NCBI RefSeq assembly: GCF_002157685.2
Contig: NZ_AP026738.1
Span: 4,340,001-4,404,000 of the forward strand
Source: Comamonas thiooxydans
Lineage (GTDB): Bacteria; Pseudomonadota; Gammaproteobacteria; Burkholderiales; Burkholderiaceae_C
Direction of reading: 5' to 3'
DNA: 64,000 nucleotides
Below the pieces are notes generated by a model, which did no database searches, was not told where the DNA came from, and was given only the letters and a program-made list of their open reading frames with translations. The stretch's first letter is position 1, and the number at the start of each line of letters is the position of its first letter. This document shows, piece by piece, positions 39,904-48,989 of this stretch. The position numbers were made by a program, and so were the translations under genes.

Positions 39904-40188
39904 ATGAACCCGATCGCTGAAGACGCTCTGTACCGCCAGGCACGCCGCCGCGCCGGCATGAAGCTGGGCTGGTATATCCATGCTGCGGCCTATGCTGCGG
40001 TGAATCTGGGCCTGATGGCCCTGGCTCTGAGCCAGGGACGGCACTGGGCCGTCTACCCGGCTCTGGGCTGGGGTCTGGGCCTGCTGATGCATGGCGCAGT
40101 AGTCTGGTTGCTGGCACCCGGCAGTCCGCTCTTTCAGCAGTTGCTGGAGCACGAGCTGAAAGCGCTGAAGCGCAGCGAAAAGCGCTAG
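39904..40188 (+). CDS. 2TM domain protein
   Basis: A 94-residue protein: an N-terminal charged helix (DALYRQARRRAGMKLGWYIH), two membrane segments (about 23-43 and 50-70), and a C-terminal helix of charged residues. This is the 2TM domain pattern, which is often found beside or fused to LytS-type histidine kinases. AAGGA precedes the start. Its stop codon is immediately followed by the ATG of the histidine kinase gene, so it is most likely part of the same signalling operon. Confidence 0.8.
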   Translation: MNPIAEDALYRQARRRAGMKLGWYIHAAAYAAVNLGLMALALSQGRHWAVYPALGWGLGLLMHGAVVWLLAPGSPLFQQLLEHELKALKRSEKR

Positions 40189-41274
40189 ATGCCGGCACCC
40201 CCATCACCTAACATGCCTGTCATGTCCATGTTTGCGCCCGCCCCCCTGCTCCGCCACGCCGGCATCACCGCAGCGGCCTGTCTGCTGATCGCGGCAGCCC
40301 TGACGGCACTCGGCCAGGGCCTGTGGGATATCAATCTCGCCTACTCGCTGGCCATAGGCCTGATCAGCTGGCTGAGCATCGATCTGCTCCGACTGCACTG
40401 GCGCGAGTCCGACGAGATCCCCTGGCCGCGCGGCATGCGCGGCATGGCCGTGGTGCCGCTGGGAATTGCAGCAGGCCTGATTCTGGGCAATCCGCTGGGT
40501 AGCCTCTATGTTCAGCAACTCCATCCCGAACTGCCCGCCACCGCCCGGCCCTCGCTATGGCTGCCGTTTGCCATCACCCTGGCGACCAGCATTGCCATGT
40601 CCTGGGGTTTTTATGTGGTGGGCAAGTCGCGCCATCTGCAAATGCAGGCAGAGCAGGCCCAGCGCCAGGCCGCCGAAGCCAGGCTCGGCCTGCTGCAGGC
40701 CCAGCTGGAGCCGCATATGCTGTTCAATACCCTGGCCAATCTGCGCGTGCTGATTGCAAGCGATGCGCCACGCGCCGAGCAGATGCTCGACCATCTGATT
40801 GCCTACCTGCGTGCCACGCTGGCCGGTTCACGCAACGGCACCCACAGTCTTGCCAGCGAATTTGCCTTGCTGGCCGACTATCTGGCCCTGATGCAGATCC
40901 GCATGGGCGACAGACTCACCTACTCCTTGACGCTGCCCGCCGATCTGGCCGAACTGCCCGTGCCAACCCTGCTGCTGCAGCCGCTGGTGGAGAACAGCAT
41001 TCGCCATGGACTGGAGCCCCAGCTGGCCGGCGGCCACATTGCCGTTCACGCAAGCATGCTGGATGACAGCCATCTCCTGCTCAGCGTGCATGACAATGGC
41101 CTGGGCCTGCCCGTGCTGCCTGAGCAGCCGCCTTCGGGCTCCGGGTTTGGCCTGCAGCAGATTCGCGAACGTCTGGCCAGCCGCTACGGCGGCGCTGCCC
41201 GCTTCGACCTGACGGCAGACAGCGCAGGCGGAACCAGGGCCTGCATCGTATTACCCCTGAAGCCCCAGCCATGA
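40189..41274 (+). CDS. LytS/YehU-type sensor histidine kinase
   Basis: A 361-residue membrane kinase. About four hydrophobic segments lie in residues 20-145, then a short coiled-coil (QMQAEQAQRQAAEARLGLLQ) leads to the His_kinase domain: AQLEPHMLFNTLANL with phosphoacceptor His176 and a HATPase part with LQPLVENSIRHGLEP and SGFGLQQIRERL. There is no extracytoplasmic sensor domain, so the membrane segments or the 2TM partner probably sense the signal. The stop overlaps the response-regulator start by 4 nt. ATG codons at 40213 and 40222 are alternative starts. Confidence 0.88.
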   Translation: MPAPPSPNMPVMSMFAPAPLLRHAGITAAACLLIAAALTALGQGLWDINLAYSLAIGLISWLSIDLLRLHWRESDEIPWPRGMRGMAVVPLGIAAGLILGNPLGSLYVQQLHPELPATARPSLWLPFAITLATSIAMSWGFYVVGKSRHLQMQAEQAQRQAAEARLGLLQAQLEPHMLFNTLANLRVLIASDAPRAEQMLDHLIAYLRATLAGSRNGTHSLASEFALLADYLALMQIRMGDRLTYSLTLPADLAELPVPTLLLQPLVENSIRHGLEPQLAGGHIAVHASMLDDSHLLLSVHDNGLGLPVLPEQPPSGSGFGLQQIRERLASRYGGAARFDLTADSAGGTRACIVLPLKPQP

Positions 41275-42086
41275 ACACCAGCACGCCGCGCGCCCTGATT
41301 GCCGAAGACGAACCGCTGCTGGCCCTGGCATTGCAGCAGTTGCTGGGTCAGCTCTGGCCCCAGCTGCATATAGAGGCCAGGGTGGCCGACGGCATCAGCG
41401 CCGTGCAGCAGGCGCTGACCCGGCTGCCCGATCTGCTGTTCCTGGACATTCGCATGCCCGGCCAGACGGGGCTGGAAGCCGCCGCCGAAATCGCCGATGC
41501 CTGGCCTGAGGAGCAAGCACTGCCGGCGATTGTCTTTGTCACCGCCTATGACCAGTACGCCCTGGCGGCCTTCGAGGCCTGCGCCATGGACTATGTGCTC
41601 AAGCCGGTGCAGGCGGCGCGCCTCGGCCAGACCGTGCAGCGCCTGCAGCAGTGGTGGCAGCAGCGCCAGCCGGTGCAGGGCACGGACCTTGCCATGCAGA
41701 ATCACCGTCAGCTCGAACAGTTGCTCGGGCTGCAGCAGCAACTGCTGGGGCAGGGCCCCGCTGCGCTGCAGATCATTCAGGCCAGCGTCGGCAACCAGAT
41801 CCATATGGTGAGGGTGCAGGACATCATCTACCTCGAAGCCGCCGACAAATACCTGCGCGTGCTGACGGCCGGCCAGGAGTATCTGATCCGCACTCCGCTG
41901 AAGGATCTGCTGCCACAACTGGACGCCCGCGAGTTCTGGCAAATCCATCGCGGCACCGTGGTGCGGGCGCAAGCCATTGCCAGCGCCCAGCGTGACGAGT
42001 CCGGGCGCCTCAGCCTGCTGCTGCGCGAGCGTCCCGAAAAGCTGGCCGTCAGCCGTCTCTACGCCACGCGCTTCAAGGCGATGTAG
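41271..42086 (+). CDS. LytTR-family response regulator
   Basis: A 271-residue regulator. The receiver domain (about 5-125) has the acidic pair in AEDEP, phosphoacceptor Asp59 in LLFLDIRMPG, the Thr in FVTAYD and Lys in VLKPV. A Gln-rich linker (about 125-165) precedes the LytTR DNA-binding domain (about 170-270) with DIIYLEAADKYLRVLT, IRTPLKDLLPQL and FWQIHRGTVVRAQAI. It forms a pair with the preceding kinase (4-nt overlap). The last 14 bp overlap the convergent ABC ATPase gene. Confidence 0.92.
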   Translation: MNTSTPRALIAEDEPLLALALQQLLGQLWPQLHIEARVADGISAVQQALTRLPDLLFLDIRMPGQTGLEAAAEIADAWPEEQALPAIVFVTAYDQYALAAFEACAMDYVLKPVQAARLGQTVQRLQQWWQQRQPVQGTDLAMQNHRQLEQLLGLQQQLLGQGPAALQIIQASVGNQIHMVRVQDIIYLEAADKYLRVLTAGQEYLIRTPLKDLLPQLDAREFWQIHRGTVVRAQAIASAQRDESGRLSLLLRERPEKLAVSRLYATRFKAM

Positions 42087-42744
42087 CCAGCTCCATCACA
42101 TCCTCCCAGTCCACCCCCTGCATGGCATCCCAATGCGCCACGATGACGCAGCGAGGCCGCGCCGGGTTCTTGAGCTCGGCGGCCATCGCAGCCAGCGCAT
42201 GCTGCACATAGCGCTCGGACGGCTTGTCCAGCGCCGCCAGCGGCTCGTCGATCAGTACCAGCTCGGCTGCACTGGCCCAGCCCGCGGCCATCCACAGCTT
42301 GCGCTGCGTGCCCGAAGACAGGGCCAGCAGCGGCTTGTGCAGATGCGGCTCCAGCCCGAAGCCCTGCACATGCTGCTCGAACTGCTGCTGCGACCAATGC
42401 GGATACAGCGTGCGCTGCAAAGCCACCCAGCTCTCGACCGGCATCTGGCTATAGACCTCGTTGAGCGGCTGGCGCGGGTCCTGCCAGAAGCAGGAACTCG
42501 CTGCCAGACGGCCGTTGTCGGCAAACGGATAGTGCAGCAAGCCCGTGCGCAGCGGCAATTGCCCGGCCAATGCCCTGAGCCAGCTGGTCTTGCCCGTGCC
42601 CTCGTCGCCTTGCAGCAGGCACAGCCCGGCATGCCAGCAATGCGAGGCCTCATGGGCCACCGCGTGGCCCGGGTAGCCAAAACTCACCTGCAGGGCCTGC
42701 ACCATGCAGAGCGACTCGCAGCCATCATCGAGTTCAGAATTCAT
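42073..42744 (-). CDS. Orphan ABC-type ATPase
   Basis: A 223-residue nucleotide-binding domain: Walker A GDEGTGKT (46-53), Q-loop FWQDPRQPL, signature LSSGTQRKLW instead of the usual LSGGQ, Walker B LVLIDEPLAALD and H-loop VIVAHWD. No permease gene is adjacent, so its partner is unknown. The ATG at 42744 was chosen. It lies at the very edge of a dispersed repeat (42743-42791), whose first bases supply part of the start codon. The 3' end overlaps the convergent response-regulator gene by 14 bp. Confidence 0.75.
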   Translation of the reverse strand: MNSELDDGCESLCMVQALQVSFGYPGHAVAHEASHCWHAGLCLLQGDEGTGKTSWLRALAGQLPLRTGLLHYPFADNGRLAASSCFWQDPRQPLNEVYSQMPVESWVALQRTLYPHWSQQQFEQHVQGFGLEPHLHKPLLALSSGTQRKLWMAAGWASAAELVLIDEPLAALDKPSERYVQHALAAMAAELKNPARPRCVIVAHWDAMQGVDWEDVMELATSP

Positions 42745-42791
42745 AGCTGACAACGCCTTGTATATATATCTACGGCTGATTGTGGCCAAAA
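42743..42791 (+). repeat. Dispersed intergenic repeat, copy 3
   Basis: Plus strand: ATAGCTGACAACGCCTTGTA and a following AT-rich part ending GGCCAAAA. It is laid out like the copy at 57501-57550 and, like it, abuts the start codon of a minus-strand gene (AGCTATGAAT on the coding strand). Confidence 0.5.
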
Positions 42792-42857
42792 GGCCCACAG
42801 CCATGCGCGAAGCAAGGCACAGGCACAATGGCTCCCCCCAACAGCGCGCAATATGCC

Positions 42858-43223
42858 ATGGCTCTGGATTATCTGGAATTCGATTACAGCGAAGATGAAG
42901 AAGGCACGGGCACCTGGGACGCCATGGCCAGCGTCAAGGCCGAGCGCGTGCCGGAACTGGCCGGCGAAATCGAAGCCCTGCTGCGCTGGGCCAGCCAGAA
43001 GTTTGCGGGCCGCCAGGGCGCCCTGGAAGACGGCAATGACTGGGACTATGACCTGCAGGCGCAGGACGATGACGGCGAGCCCTTGAGCGCCCGCTTCGAC
43101 AGGGCAGCCGGCAGGCTGGAGCTGCAGGCCTCGGCCACGGGCCGCACCACGGTCAGCCTCTGTCTTTCGGGTTCCACGCAGTTCGGCGATGCACTGCGCC
43201 AGGCCTTTGATCTCGAAGCCTGA
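42858..43223 (+). CDS. Conserved hypothetical acidic protein
   Basis: A 121-residue acidic soluble protein starting MALDYLEFDYSEDEEGTGTW. The middle contains EIEALLRWASQKFAG and a region EDGNDWDYDLQAQDDDGEP. I do not recognise a characterised family, but I believe similar small proteins occur in related bacteria. An ATG at 42828 would add ten residues. No signal peptide or membrane segment. The neighbour upstream is a minus-strand ABC ATPase gene, and an SRPBCC protein gene follows on the same strand. No functional assignment is possible. Confidence 0.6.
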   Translation: MALDYLEFDYSEDEEGTGTWDAMASVKAERVPELAGEIEALLRWASQKFAGRQGALEDGNDWDYDLQAQDDDGEPLSARFDRAAGRLELQASATGRTTVSLCLSGSTQFGDALRQAFDLEA

Positions 43224-43315
43224 TATCCAAGCCTGCAGCCGCGGCGCTTGAAGCTTGAAGTCGGTTGCGCTCTGTGCACAATGGACGGCTCCAAGCGATC
43301 TGCAAAGGCATGTCC

Positions 43316-43834
43316 ATGACCGAGCGACTTTCTGCCCCGTTTGTCATCGAGCAATTCATCAAGGCACCGCGCGAGCTGGTCTACGCGGCCTTCACGCAAG
43401 GCGAGCACCTGAGCCACTGGATGCGCCCGCCCGGCATGATCATGACGCAATGCGATGTGGATGCACGCGAAGGCGGCAGCTTTCACTACGGCATGCGCGC
43501 CGAGGCCATGCCCCTGGCGCCCGCCATGTGGGGCAAATGGAGCTTCAGGGAGCTCAAAGCGCCCGAGCGCATCGTCGTCGTGGTGCAGTTCAGCGATGCC
43601 GCCGGCGGCGTCACGCGTCACCCGATGGCACCGCAATGGCCGCTTTACACCCTGTCGACCACCACGCTCAGCGAGGAAGCCGGCGGCACGCGCCTGCATC
43701 TGGAATGGCGTGCCCTCAACGCCAGTGCCGTGGAAGAAGCGGTGTTCGACAGCTCGCATGCCAGCATGAACATGGGCTGGAGCGGCAGCATGCAGTTGCT
43801 GGCCAGCTATCTGGCCAAAGTACAGGCGGCCTAG
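43316..43834 (+). CDS. SRPBCC/AHSA1-family protein
   Basis: A 172-residue protein with the START/Bet v1-like AHSA1 pattern: FVIEQFIKAPRELVYAAFTQ, then LSHWMRPPGMIM, a central beta-sheet region with GSFHYGMRA, and a C-terminal helix ending in GWSGSMQLLASYLAKVQ. This fold binds hydrophobic ligands or acts in co-chaperone-type roles. The specific function is unknown. I chose the ATG at 43316, which has AAAGG at a good distance. ATG 43310 is adjacent to that site. It converges on a small unknown gene 15 bp away. Confidence 0.78.
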   Translation: MTERLSAPFVIEQFIKAPRELVYAAFTQGEHLSHWMRPPGMIMTQCDVDAREGGSFHYGMRAEAMPLAPAMWGKWSFRELKAPERIVVVVQFSDAAGGVTRHPMAPQWPLYTLSTTTLSEEAGGTRLHLEWRALNASAVEEAVFDSSHASMNMGWSGSMQLLASYLAKVQAA

Positions 43835-43849
43835 TCAGCCGTTTTCGGC

Positions 43850-44173
43850 CTAGCGATCCATATCCTGGCGCTGCCTGGGCGGCTCGGCCGCATTTCGGCG
43901 ACTGGCCCCGGCACGCCCGGCCTTGCTCCACTGATAGTCCACTCCGTCGGGCGTCTTGCCGTCCTCGACCGCAGACACGCCCACGGGCCCGACCATATCG
44001 CGCAGCTCCGACGAAATCACCACATGGGCATGGCGCTCGTCCTTGCGCAGCTGCTGGCACAGGGCCAGCGCCTCGCTCATCTGCGCATCGGAGAAGGCCC
44101 GGCATTGCGGCTGCCAGACCGGTGTCTGGCCCTCGGGCTCGGAATTGCGCAGGTAGAAAACAGCAATGCTCAT
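43850..44173 (-). CDS. Conserved hypothetical protein
   Basis: A 107-residue protein, MSIAVFYLRNSEPEGQTPVW at the start, then a helical stretch (AFSDAQMSEALALCQQLRKD), HVVISSELRDMVGPVGVSAV and a basic, Arg-rich C-terminus. I do not recognise the family. A longer frame starts at 44221, but the additional residues look non-coding. It lies 63 bp downstream of the RND outer membrane factor gene on the same strand and may be read from that operon. Confidence 0.55.
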   Translation of the reverse strand: MSIAVFYLRNSEPEGQTPVWQPQCRAFSDAQMSEALALCQQLRKDERHAHVVISSELRDMVGPVGVSAVEDGKTPDGVDYQWSKAGRAGASRRNAAEPPRQRQDMDR

Positions 44174-44236
44174 GGTTTGATATTTACAACAACAGAGCCA
44201 CGGTTGTAACCCAGACCACAAGCCTGCACGGCGCGC

Positions 44237-45739
44237 TCACTCTTTGCGCAGCCCCGCCTCCAGCGGTTCCCAGCGTCCGGCCACATTCTTGAGCAAGGTG
44301 TTCACGGCCGTCAGCCTGCGGTTTCTGACGCTGTTGAGACTGTTCTGGGCGCTGAGCACCGTCGTCTGTGCCGAGAGCACATTCAGATAGGCCACGATGC
44401 CGGCCTGATACTGGTTGTTGGCCACGGTCAGCGACTTCTGCGCGGCGGCCAGGGCCTCGGTCTGCACCTGCTCCTCCTGCGCCAGATTGACGGCAGCGAC
44501 CAGGTTGTCCTCCACCTCCTGCAGCGCCGTCAGCACGGTCTGCTTGTAGGTGGCGGCATTCAGGTCCAGCGTGGCACGGGCCGACTCCACGGCCGCCGAA
44601 CGCGCGCCGCCGTCAAACAGACTCATGGCCAGCGCCGGCCCCAGCGACCAGAACAGATTCGGTGCATTGAGCAGATCGGAGAGCACGGAGTTGCGATAGC
44701 CGGCCGATGCCGACAGGGTCAGCGACGGGAAATAGGCCGCACGCGCCACGCCGATCTGCGCATTGGCCATGGCCACGCGGCGCTCGGCGGCAGCAATGTC
44801 GGGGCGCCTCTCCAGCAAGGTGGAAGCCAGCATCTCGGGCACTGCAGGCGGCGTCGGCAGGTGGCCAGTCACCGGCAGGCTGAAGTTGGCCGGAGCCTTG
44901 CCCAACAAGGCCGCCAGCGCATGCTCGTACTGGGCGCGCGTGATCCGGGCTTCCAGCAGGCTGGCCTGGGTGCTCTTGTACTGGGACTGGGCCTGGGCCA
45001 CATCGGCCGACGACACCACGCCCGCCTGGTAGCGATTCTGCGTGAGCTTCAGGCTTTGCTCGTAGGCTTCCAGGCTCTCCTGCAGATACTTCATCTGCGC
45101 CTCGGCGGCACGCAGCGAGAAATAGGTCTGAGCCACCGACGCCTGGGCCGACAGACGGGCCGCAGCCAGATCGTCGGCACTGGCCTGGGCCGAAGCCCGG
45201 CTGGCATCCACCGCGCCCGAGAGCTTGCCCCAGAGATCCAGCTCCCAGCTGGCGCTCAGGCCCAGCGAGAAGTTGTTGTTGATGCTGCCGCTGCGCGCCA
45301 CGTTCTCGCCGTTGGTGTTGCTGTAGGTGCCGCCGCCGGTCAAGGCACGCGAGCCGCTGCCCGTGGTGCTGAGCGTGGGCAATTGCGCGGCACGGCTGCT
45401 GGCGACGGCGGCCTGGGCCGAGCGCAGACGGGCCACGGCCTGCTCCACGCTGGGATTGCCTGCGGCTGCCGCTTGCTGCAGCTGATCCAGCGTGCTGTCG
45501 CCGTACACCGTCCACCACTGGTCGGGCACTGCTGGGGCCGGGCTGGCCGCCGAACTCTGCGCCGGTTGCCAGACGCCGAACTGCGCAGCCTCGGGCGTGG
45601 CCTCCTTGAACCGGGCCGGCACATCGAGCCGGGGCGGCTGATAGGCAGGCTGGGTGGAACAGGCCGCCAGCGCCAGCGCCGCAGCAAGCGGCAGCAGACG
45701 CGGCATCCAGCGGGACAGCGTCCTGGGAGAATTCTTCAT
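44237..45739 (-). CDS. RND efflux outer membrane lipoprotein (NodT/OprM type)
   Basis: A 500-residue outer membrane channel. It starts with a lipoprotein signal, LLPLAAALALAACS, with a lipobox (LAAC), then the NodT-type repeat structure: DQWWTVYGDSTLDQL near the N-terminus, QYKSTQASLLEARITRAQYE, LLERRPDIAAAERRVAMANA and AAYFPSLTLSASAGY. It pairs with the two RND pumps and the adaptor encoded upstream to form a tripartite exporter, as in MuxABC-OpmB. I chose the ATG at 45739, preferred by the lipobox. An ATG at 45814 would add 25 residues before the signal. Confidence 0.92.
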   Translation of the reverse strand: MKNSPRTLSRWMPRLLPLAAALALAACSTQPAYQPPRLDVPARFKEATPEAAQFGVWQPAQSSAASPAPAVPDQWWTVYGDSTLDQLQQAAAAGNPSVEQAVARLRSAQAAVASSRAAQLPTLSTTGSGSRALTGGGTYSNTNGENVARSGSINNNFSLGLSASWELDLWGKLSGAVDASRASAQASADDLAAARLSAQASVAQTYFSLRAAEAQMKYLQESLEAYEQSLKLTQNRYQAGVVSSADVAQAQSQYKSTQASLLEARITRAQYEHALAALLGKAPANFSLPVTGHLPTPPAVPEMLASTLLERRPDIAAAERRVAMANAQIGVARAAYFPSLTLSASAGYRNSVLSDLLNAPNLFWSLGPALAMSLFDGGARSAAVESARATLDLNAATYKQTVLTALQEVEDNLVAAVNLAQEEQVQTEALAAAQKSLTVANNQYQAGIVAYLNVLSAQTTVLSAQNSLNSVRNRRLTAVNTLLKNVAGRWEPLEAGLRKE

Positions 45740-45815
45740 AAAAGTGAGCTGCTTACGCTTACCCTGATTGGGCTTGGCGTCGATTTGATTCAAAAACTGT
45801 GCTGGCATATTCATC

Positions 45816-48800
45816 TCACTTCGCCTCAACCATGGCAGAGGCCTGGCCGCCGCGCCTTCTGGCCGGACGGCGCGCCCAGAGGCGCAATACGCTGCGGCGC
45901 ACACGGTCCAGCAGCACATAGACCACGGGCGTGGTGTAGAGCGTGAGCAACTGGCTCAGCAGCAGGCCGCCAACGATCGCAATGCCCAGGGGCTGGCGCA
46001 GCTCGGCGCCGTCGCCCCGGCCCAGGGCCAGGGGCAGCGCGCCGAACAGGGCCGCCATGGTGGTCATCAGAATGGGGCGCAGGCGCAGGTGGCAGGCGCG
46101 ATAGATGGCCTGGGCCGCCGTGGCATGGCCGCCTTTCTCGCGCTCCAGCGCGAAGTCGATCATCATGATGGCGTTCTTCTTGACCAGTCCGATCAGCAGG
46201 ATCACGCCGATGAAGGCGATCAGCGAGAACTCGGTCTTGAACCACATCAGCGCCAGCAGCGCCCCCACGCCGGCCGAGGGCAAGGTGGACAGAATCGTCA
46301 GCGGGTGGACCAGGTTCTCGTAGAGGATGCCCAGCACCAGATAGATGGTGATGATGGCCGCGAGTATCAGCAGAGGCTGGCCCGCCAGCGCCTGCTGGAA
46401 GGCCCCGGCAGAGCCGCTGAAGCTGCCGCGAATGGATACCGGAACGCCCAGCTCCAGCATGGCATTGCGGATCGCGTCATTGGCCTGCGACAGCGAGACA
46501 TTGGGCGCCAGGTTGTAGCTCACGGTGCTGGCCGGCGTGCCGCTCTGGTGTTGCACGGACAGCGGCGTGGTCGAGGTGGTGATCTTGGCAAAGGCCGTCA
46601 GCGGAATCTGCTGGCCCGCGCTGTTGACGAAGAAGAAGCCGCGCAGCGTCTCAGGGCTCTGCAGATACTGGGACGAGGCCGTCATCACCACACGGTACTG
46701 GTTGAGCGGGTTGTAGATCACACCCACCTGGCGCTGGCCGAAGGCATCGTTGAGCGTGTTGTCGATCTGGGCCACCGTCAGCCCCAGGCGCGTGGCCTGG
46801 TCGCGATCTATGACCAGCTTGGTCTGCATGCCGTTGTCCTGCACATCGCTGTTGACATCGGTCAGCTCCGGCAGGGTGGACAGCACCTGACGGATGCGCG
46901 GCTCCCACAGGCGCAGCTCGGCCGTATCGTCGGCCTGCAGCGTGTACTGATAGGAGGACATGCTCTGGCGTCCGCCGATGCGCACATCGCTCTGGGTCAT
47001 CATGAACAGGCGCGCACCGGGTTCATCCTTGAGCTTTTCACGCAGGCGGTTGATGACCTCGTCGCTGGACACCTTGCGCTCGGCCATGGGCTTGAGCGAC
47101 ATGAACATATTGGCCGAATTGGCCTGCCCGCCGCCGGTAAAGCCGGTCACATATTCCACGGCCGGGTCCTGCTGCACCACATCGAGAAAACGCTTGATGC
47201 GGCGCTCCATGGCCTGGAAGGACGTGGACTGGTCGGCACGGATGAAGCCCATGACGCGGCCCGTGTCCTCGCTGGGCATGAAGCCCTTGTCTATGGTCTG
47301 GTAGAGATGGATGTTGAGGCCGATGACCGCCACCAGACTGAGCAGCACCACGGGCTGGTGGCGCAGTCCCCAGGCCAGGGTGTGACGGTACAGCGCCGTC
47401 ACGCGCGCCTCGAAGCGATCCATGGCCAGCGAGACACGCAGCCAGAAGGCATCCCAGCGGCGCGTGAACGGGCGCCGGGCACGTTCGGCGCGGCGGCGCT
47501 CCTCGTCGGCAGGCGTGCGCAGCAAGGCCGCGCACATCATGGGCGTGGTGGTCAGCGAGATGATCATGGAGACCAGAATCGCCGCCGACATGACCACGGC
47601 AAATTCACGAAAGAACCGCCCCACGATGCCGGCCATGAACAGAATGGGCACGAACACCGCAATCAGCGACAGGCTCATGGAGACCACGGTGAAGCCTATC
47701 TCGCGCGCGCCTTCGATGGCCGCCTGCATCGCGGACTTGCCGCGCTCCATGTGGCGCATCACGTTCTCCAGCACCACGATGGCATCGTCCACCACAAAGC
47801 CTGCAGCCACCGTCAGCGCCATCAGCGAGAGATTGTCCAGCGTGTAGCCGCACAGGTACATGATGCCGAAGGTGCCCATCAGTGAGGCAGGCACGGCCAC
47901 GGCCGGAATCAGCGTGGCGCGCAGCCGGCGCAGAAAGACGAACACCACCATGATGACCAGCGCTATCGAGATCAGCAGCGCGTTCTGCACCTCCTTGACC
48001 GAGGCGCGCAGCGTGGGCGTGCGGTCCGAGATCACCGTGACGTCGATGGCCGGGTTGATCGATGCCCTGAGCTGGGGCAGCATGGCGCGCACCTTGTCCA
48101 CGGCCTGCAGGATATTGGCATCGGGCTGCTTGAACACCTGCAGCAGCACGGCGGGCTTTCCGTTCATGACGCCGTAGTTGCGTATGTCCTGCACGGAGTC
48201 GGTGACGTCGGCCACATCGGACAGCCGCACCGCATTGCCGTTGTTCCAGCGCAGCACCAGGGGCGCGTATTCGGCGGCGGTGCGGGCCTGGTCGTTGGTC
48301 GCCACCTGCCAGTAATGGTCTTCGCGCTCCACGGCGCCCAGGGGACGATTGGCATTGGTGGCGGTGATGGCCGTGCGCACGGCATCCAGCGATACGCCAT
48401 TGGCCGCCAGACGCACCGGATCCAGCTCCACGCGCACGGCCGGCAGCGCGCCGCCGTTGATCGATGCCTGGCCCACGCCTTCCACCTGGGCCAGCTTCTG
48501 TGCCAGCACCGTGGAGGCCGCGTCATACATCTGGCCGCGCGTGAGCGAGTCCGAAGTCAGCGCCAGAATCATGATGGGCGCATCGGCCGGGTTGACCTTG
48601 CGATAGGTCGGGTTGCCCGGCATGCCCGAGGGCAGCAGCGTGCGCGCCGCATTGATGGCGGCCTGCACGTCATGGGCGGCGCTGTCCACCGTGCGCGTCA
48701 GATCGAACTGCAGCGTGATGCGCGTGCTGCCCATGCTGGAGCTGGACGTCATCTCGTTGACGCCGGCAATCGCGCCCAGGGCACGCTCCAGCGGCGTGGC

Positions 48801-48989
48801 CACGGTAGCCGCCATGGTGTCCGGCGCCGCGCCGGGCAGGCTGGCGGTCACCGAAATCGTTGGATAGTCCACCTGCGGCAGCGGCGCCACCGGCAGCAGA
48901 AAATAGGCCACGCCACCCACCAGGGCCATGCCGATGGTCAGCAGCAAGGTCGCGATGGGCCGGAAGATGAAGGGCGTGGAGATGCTCAT
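45816..48989 (-). CDS. mdtC: RND multidrug efflux permease, MdtC/MuxC type
   Basis: A 1057-residue HAE1-type inner-membrane pump. Twelve transmembrane segments and two large periplasmic loops are expected. Seen: [40 protein letters not shown], and in TM4 [19 protein letters not shown] with the two Asp of the proton relay. The MdtB-MdtC order suggests a heterotrimer of the two pumps. It overlaps the mdtB-like gene by 4 nt (ATGA) and is followed by the outer membrane factor gene. Substrates are unknown; related MdtABC/MuxABC pumps export novobiocin, bile salts, beta-lactams and others. Confidence 0.92.
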   Translation of the reverse strand: MSISTPFIFRPIATLLLTIGMALVGGVAYFLLPVAPLPQVDYPTISVTASLPGAAPDTMAATVATPLERALGAIAGVNEMTSSSSMGSTRITLQFDLTRTVDSAAHDVQAAINAARTLLPSGMPGNPTYRKVNPADAPIMILALTSDSLTRGQMYDAASTVLAQKLAQVEGVGQASINGGALPAVRVELDPVRLAANGVSLDAVRTAITATNANRPLGAVEREDHYWQVATNDQARTAAEYAPLVLRWNNGNAVRLSDVADVTDSVQDIRNYGVMNGKPAVLLQVFKQPDANILQAVDKVRAMLPQLRASINPAIDVTVISDRTPTLRASVKEVQNALLISIALVIMVVFVFLRRLRATLIPAVAVPASLMGTFGIMYLCGYTLDNLSLMALTVAAGFVVDDAIVVLENVMRHMERGKSAMQAAIEGAREIGFTVVSMSLSLIAVFVPILFMAGIVGRFFREFAVVMSAAILVSMIISLTTTPMMCAALLRTPADEERRRAERARRPFTRRWDAFWLRVSLAMDRFEARVTALYRHTLAWGLRHQPVVLLSLVAVIGLNIHLYQTIDKGFMPSEDTGRVMGFIRADQSTSFQAMERRIKRFLDVVQQDPAVEYVTGFTGGGQANSANMFMSLKPMAERKVSSDEVINRLREKLKDEPGARLFMMTQSDVRIGGRQSMSSYQYTLQADDTAELRLWEPRIRQVLSTLPELTDVNSDVQDNGMQTKLVIDRDQATRLGLTVAQIDNTLNDAFGQRQVGVIYNPLNQYRVVMTASSQYLQSPETLRGFFFVNSAGQQIPLTAFAKITTSTTPLSVQHQSGTPASTVSYNLAPNVSLSQANDAIRNAMLELGVPVSIRGSFSGSAGAFQQALAGQPLLILAAIITIYLVLGILYENLVHPLTILSTLPSAGVGALLALMWFKTEFSLIAFIGVILLIGLVKKNAIMMIDFALEREKGGHATAAQAIYRACHLRLRPILMTTMAALFGALPLALGRGDGAELRQPLGIAIVGGLLLSQLLTLYTTPVVYVLLDRVRRSVLRLWARRPARRRGGQASAMVEAK

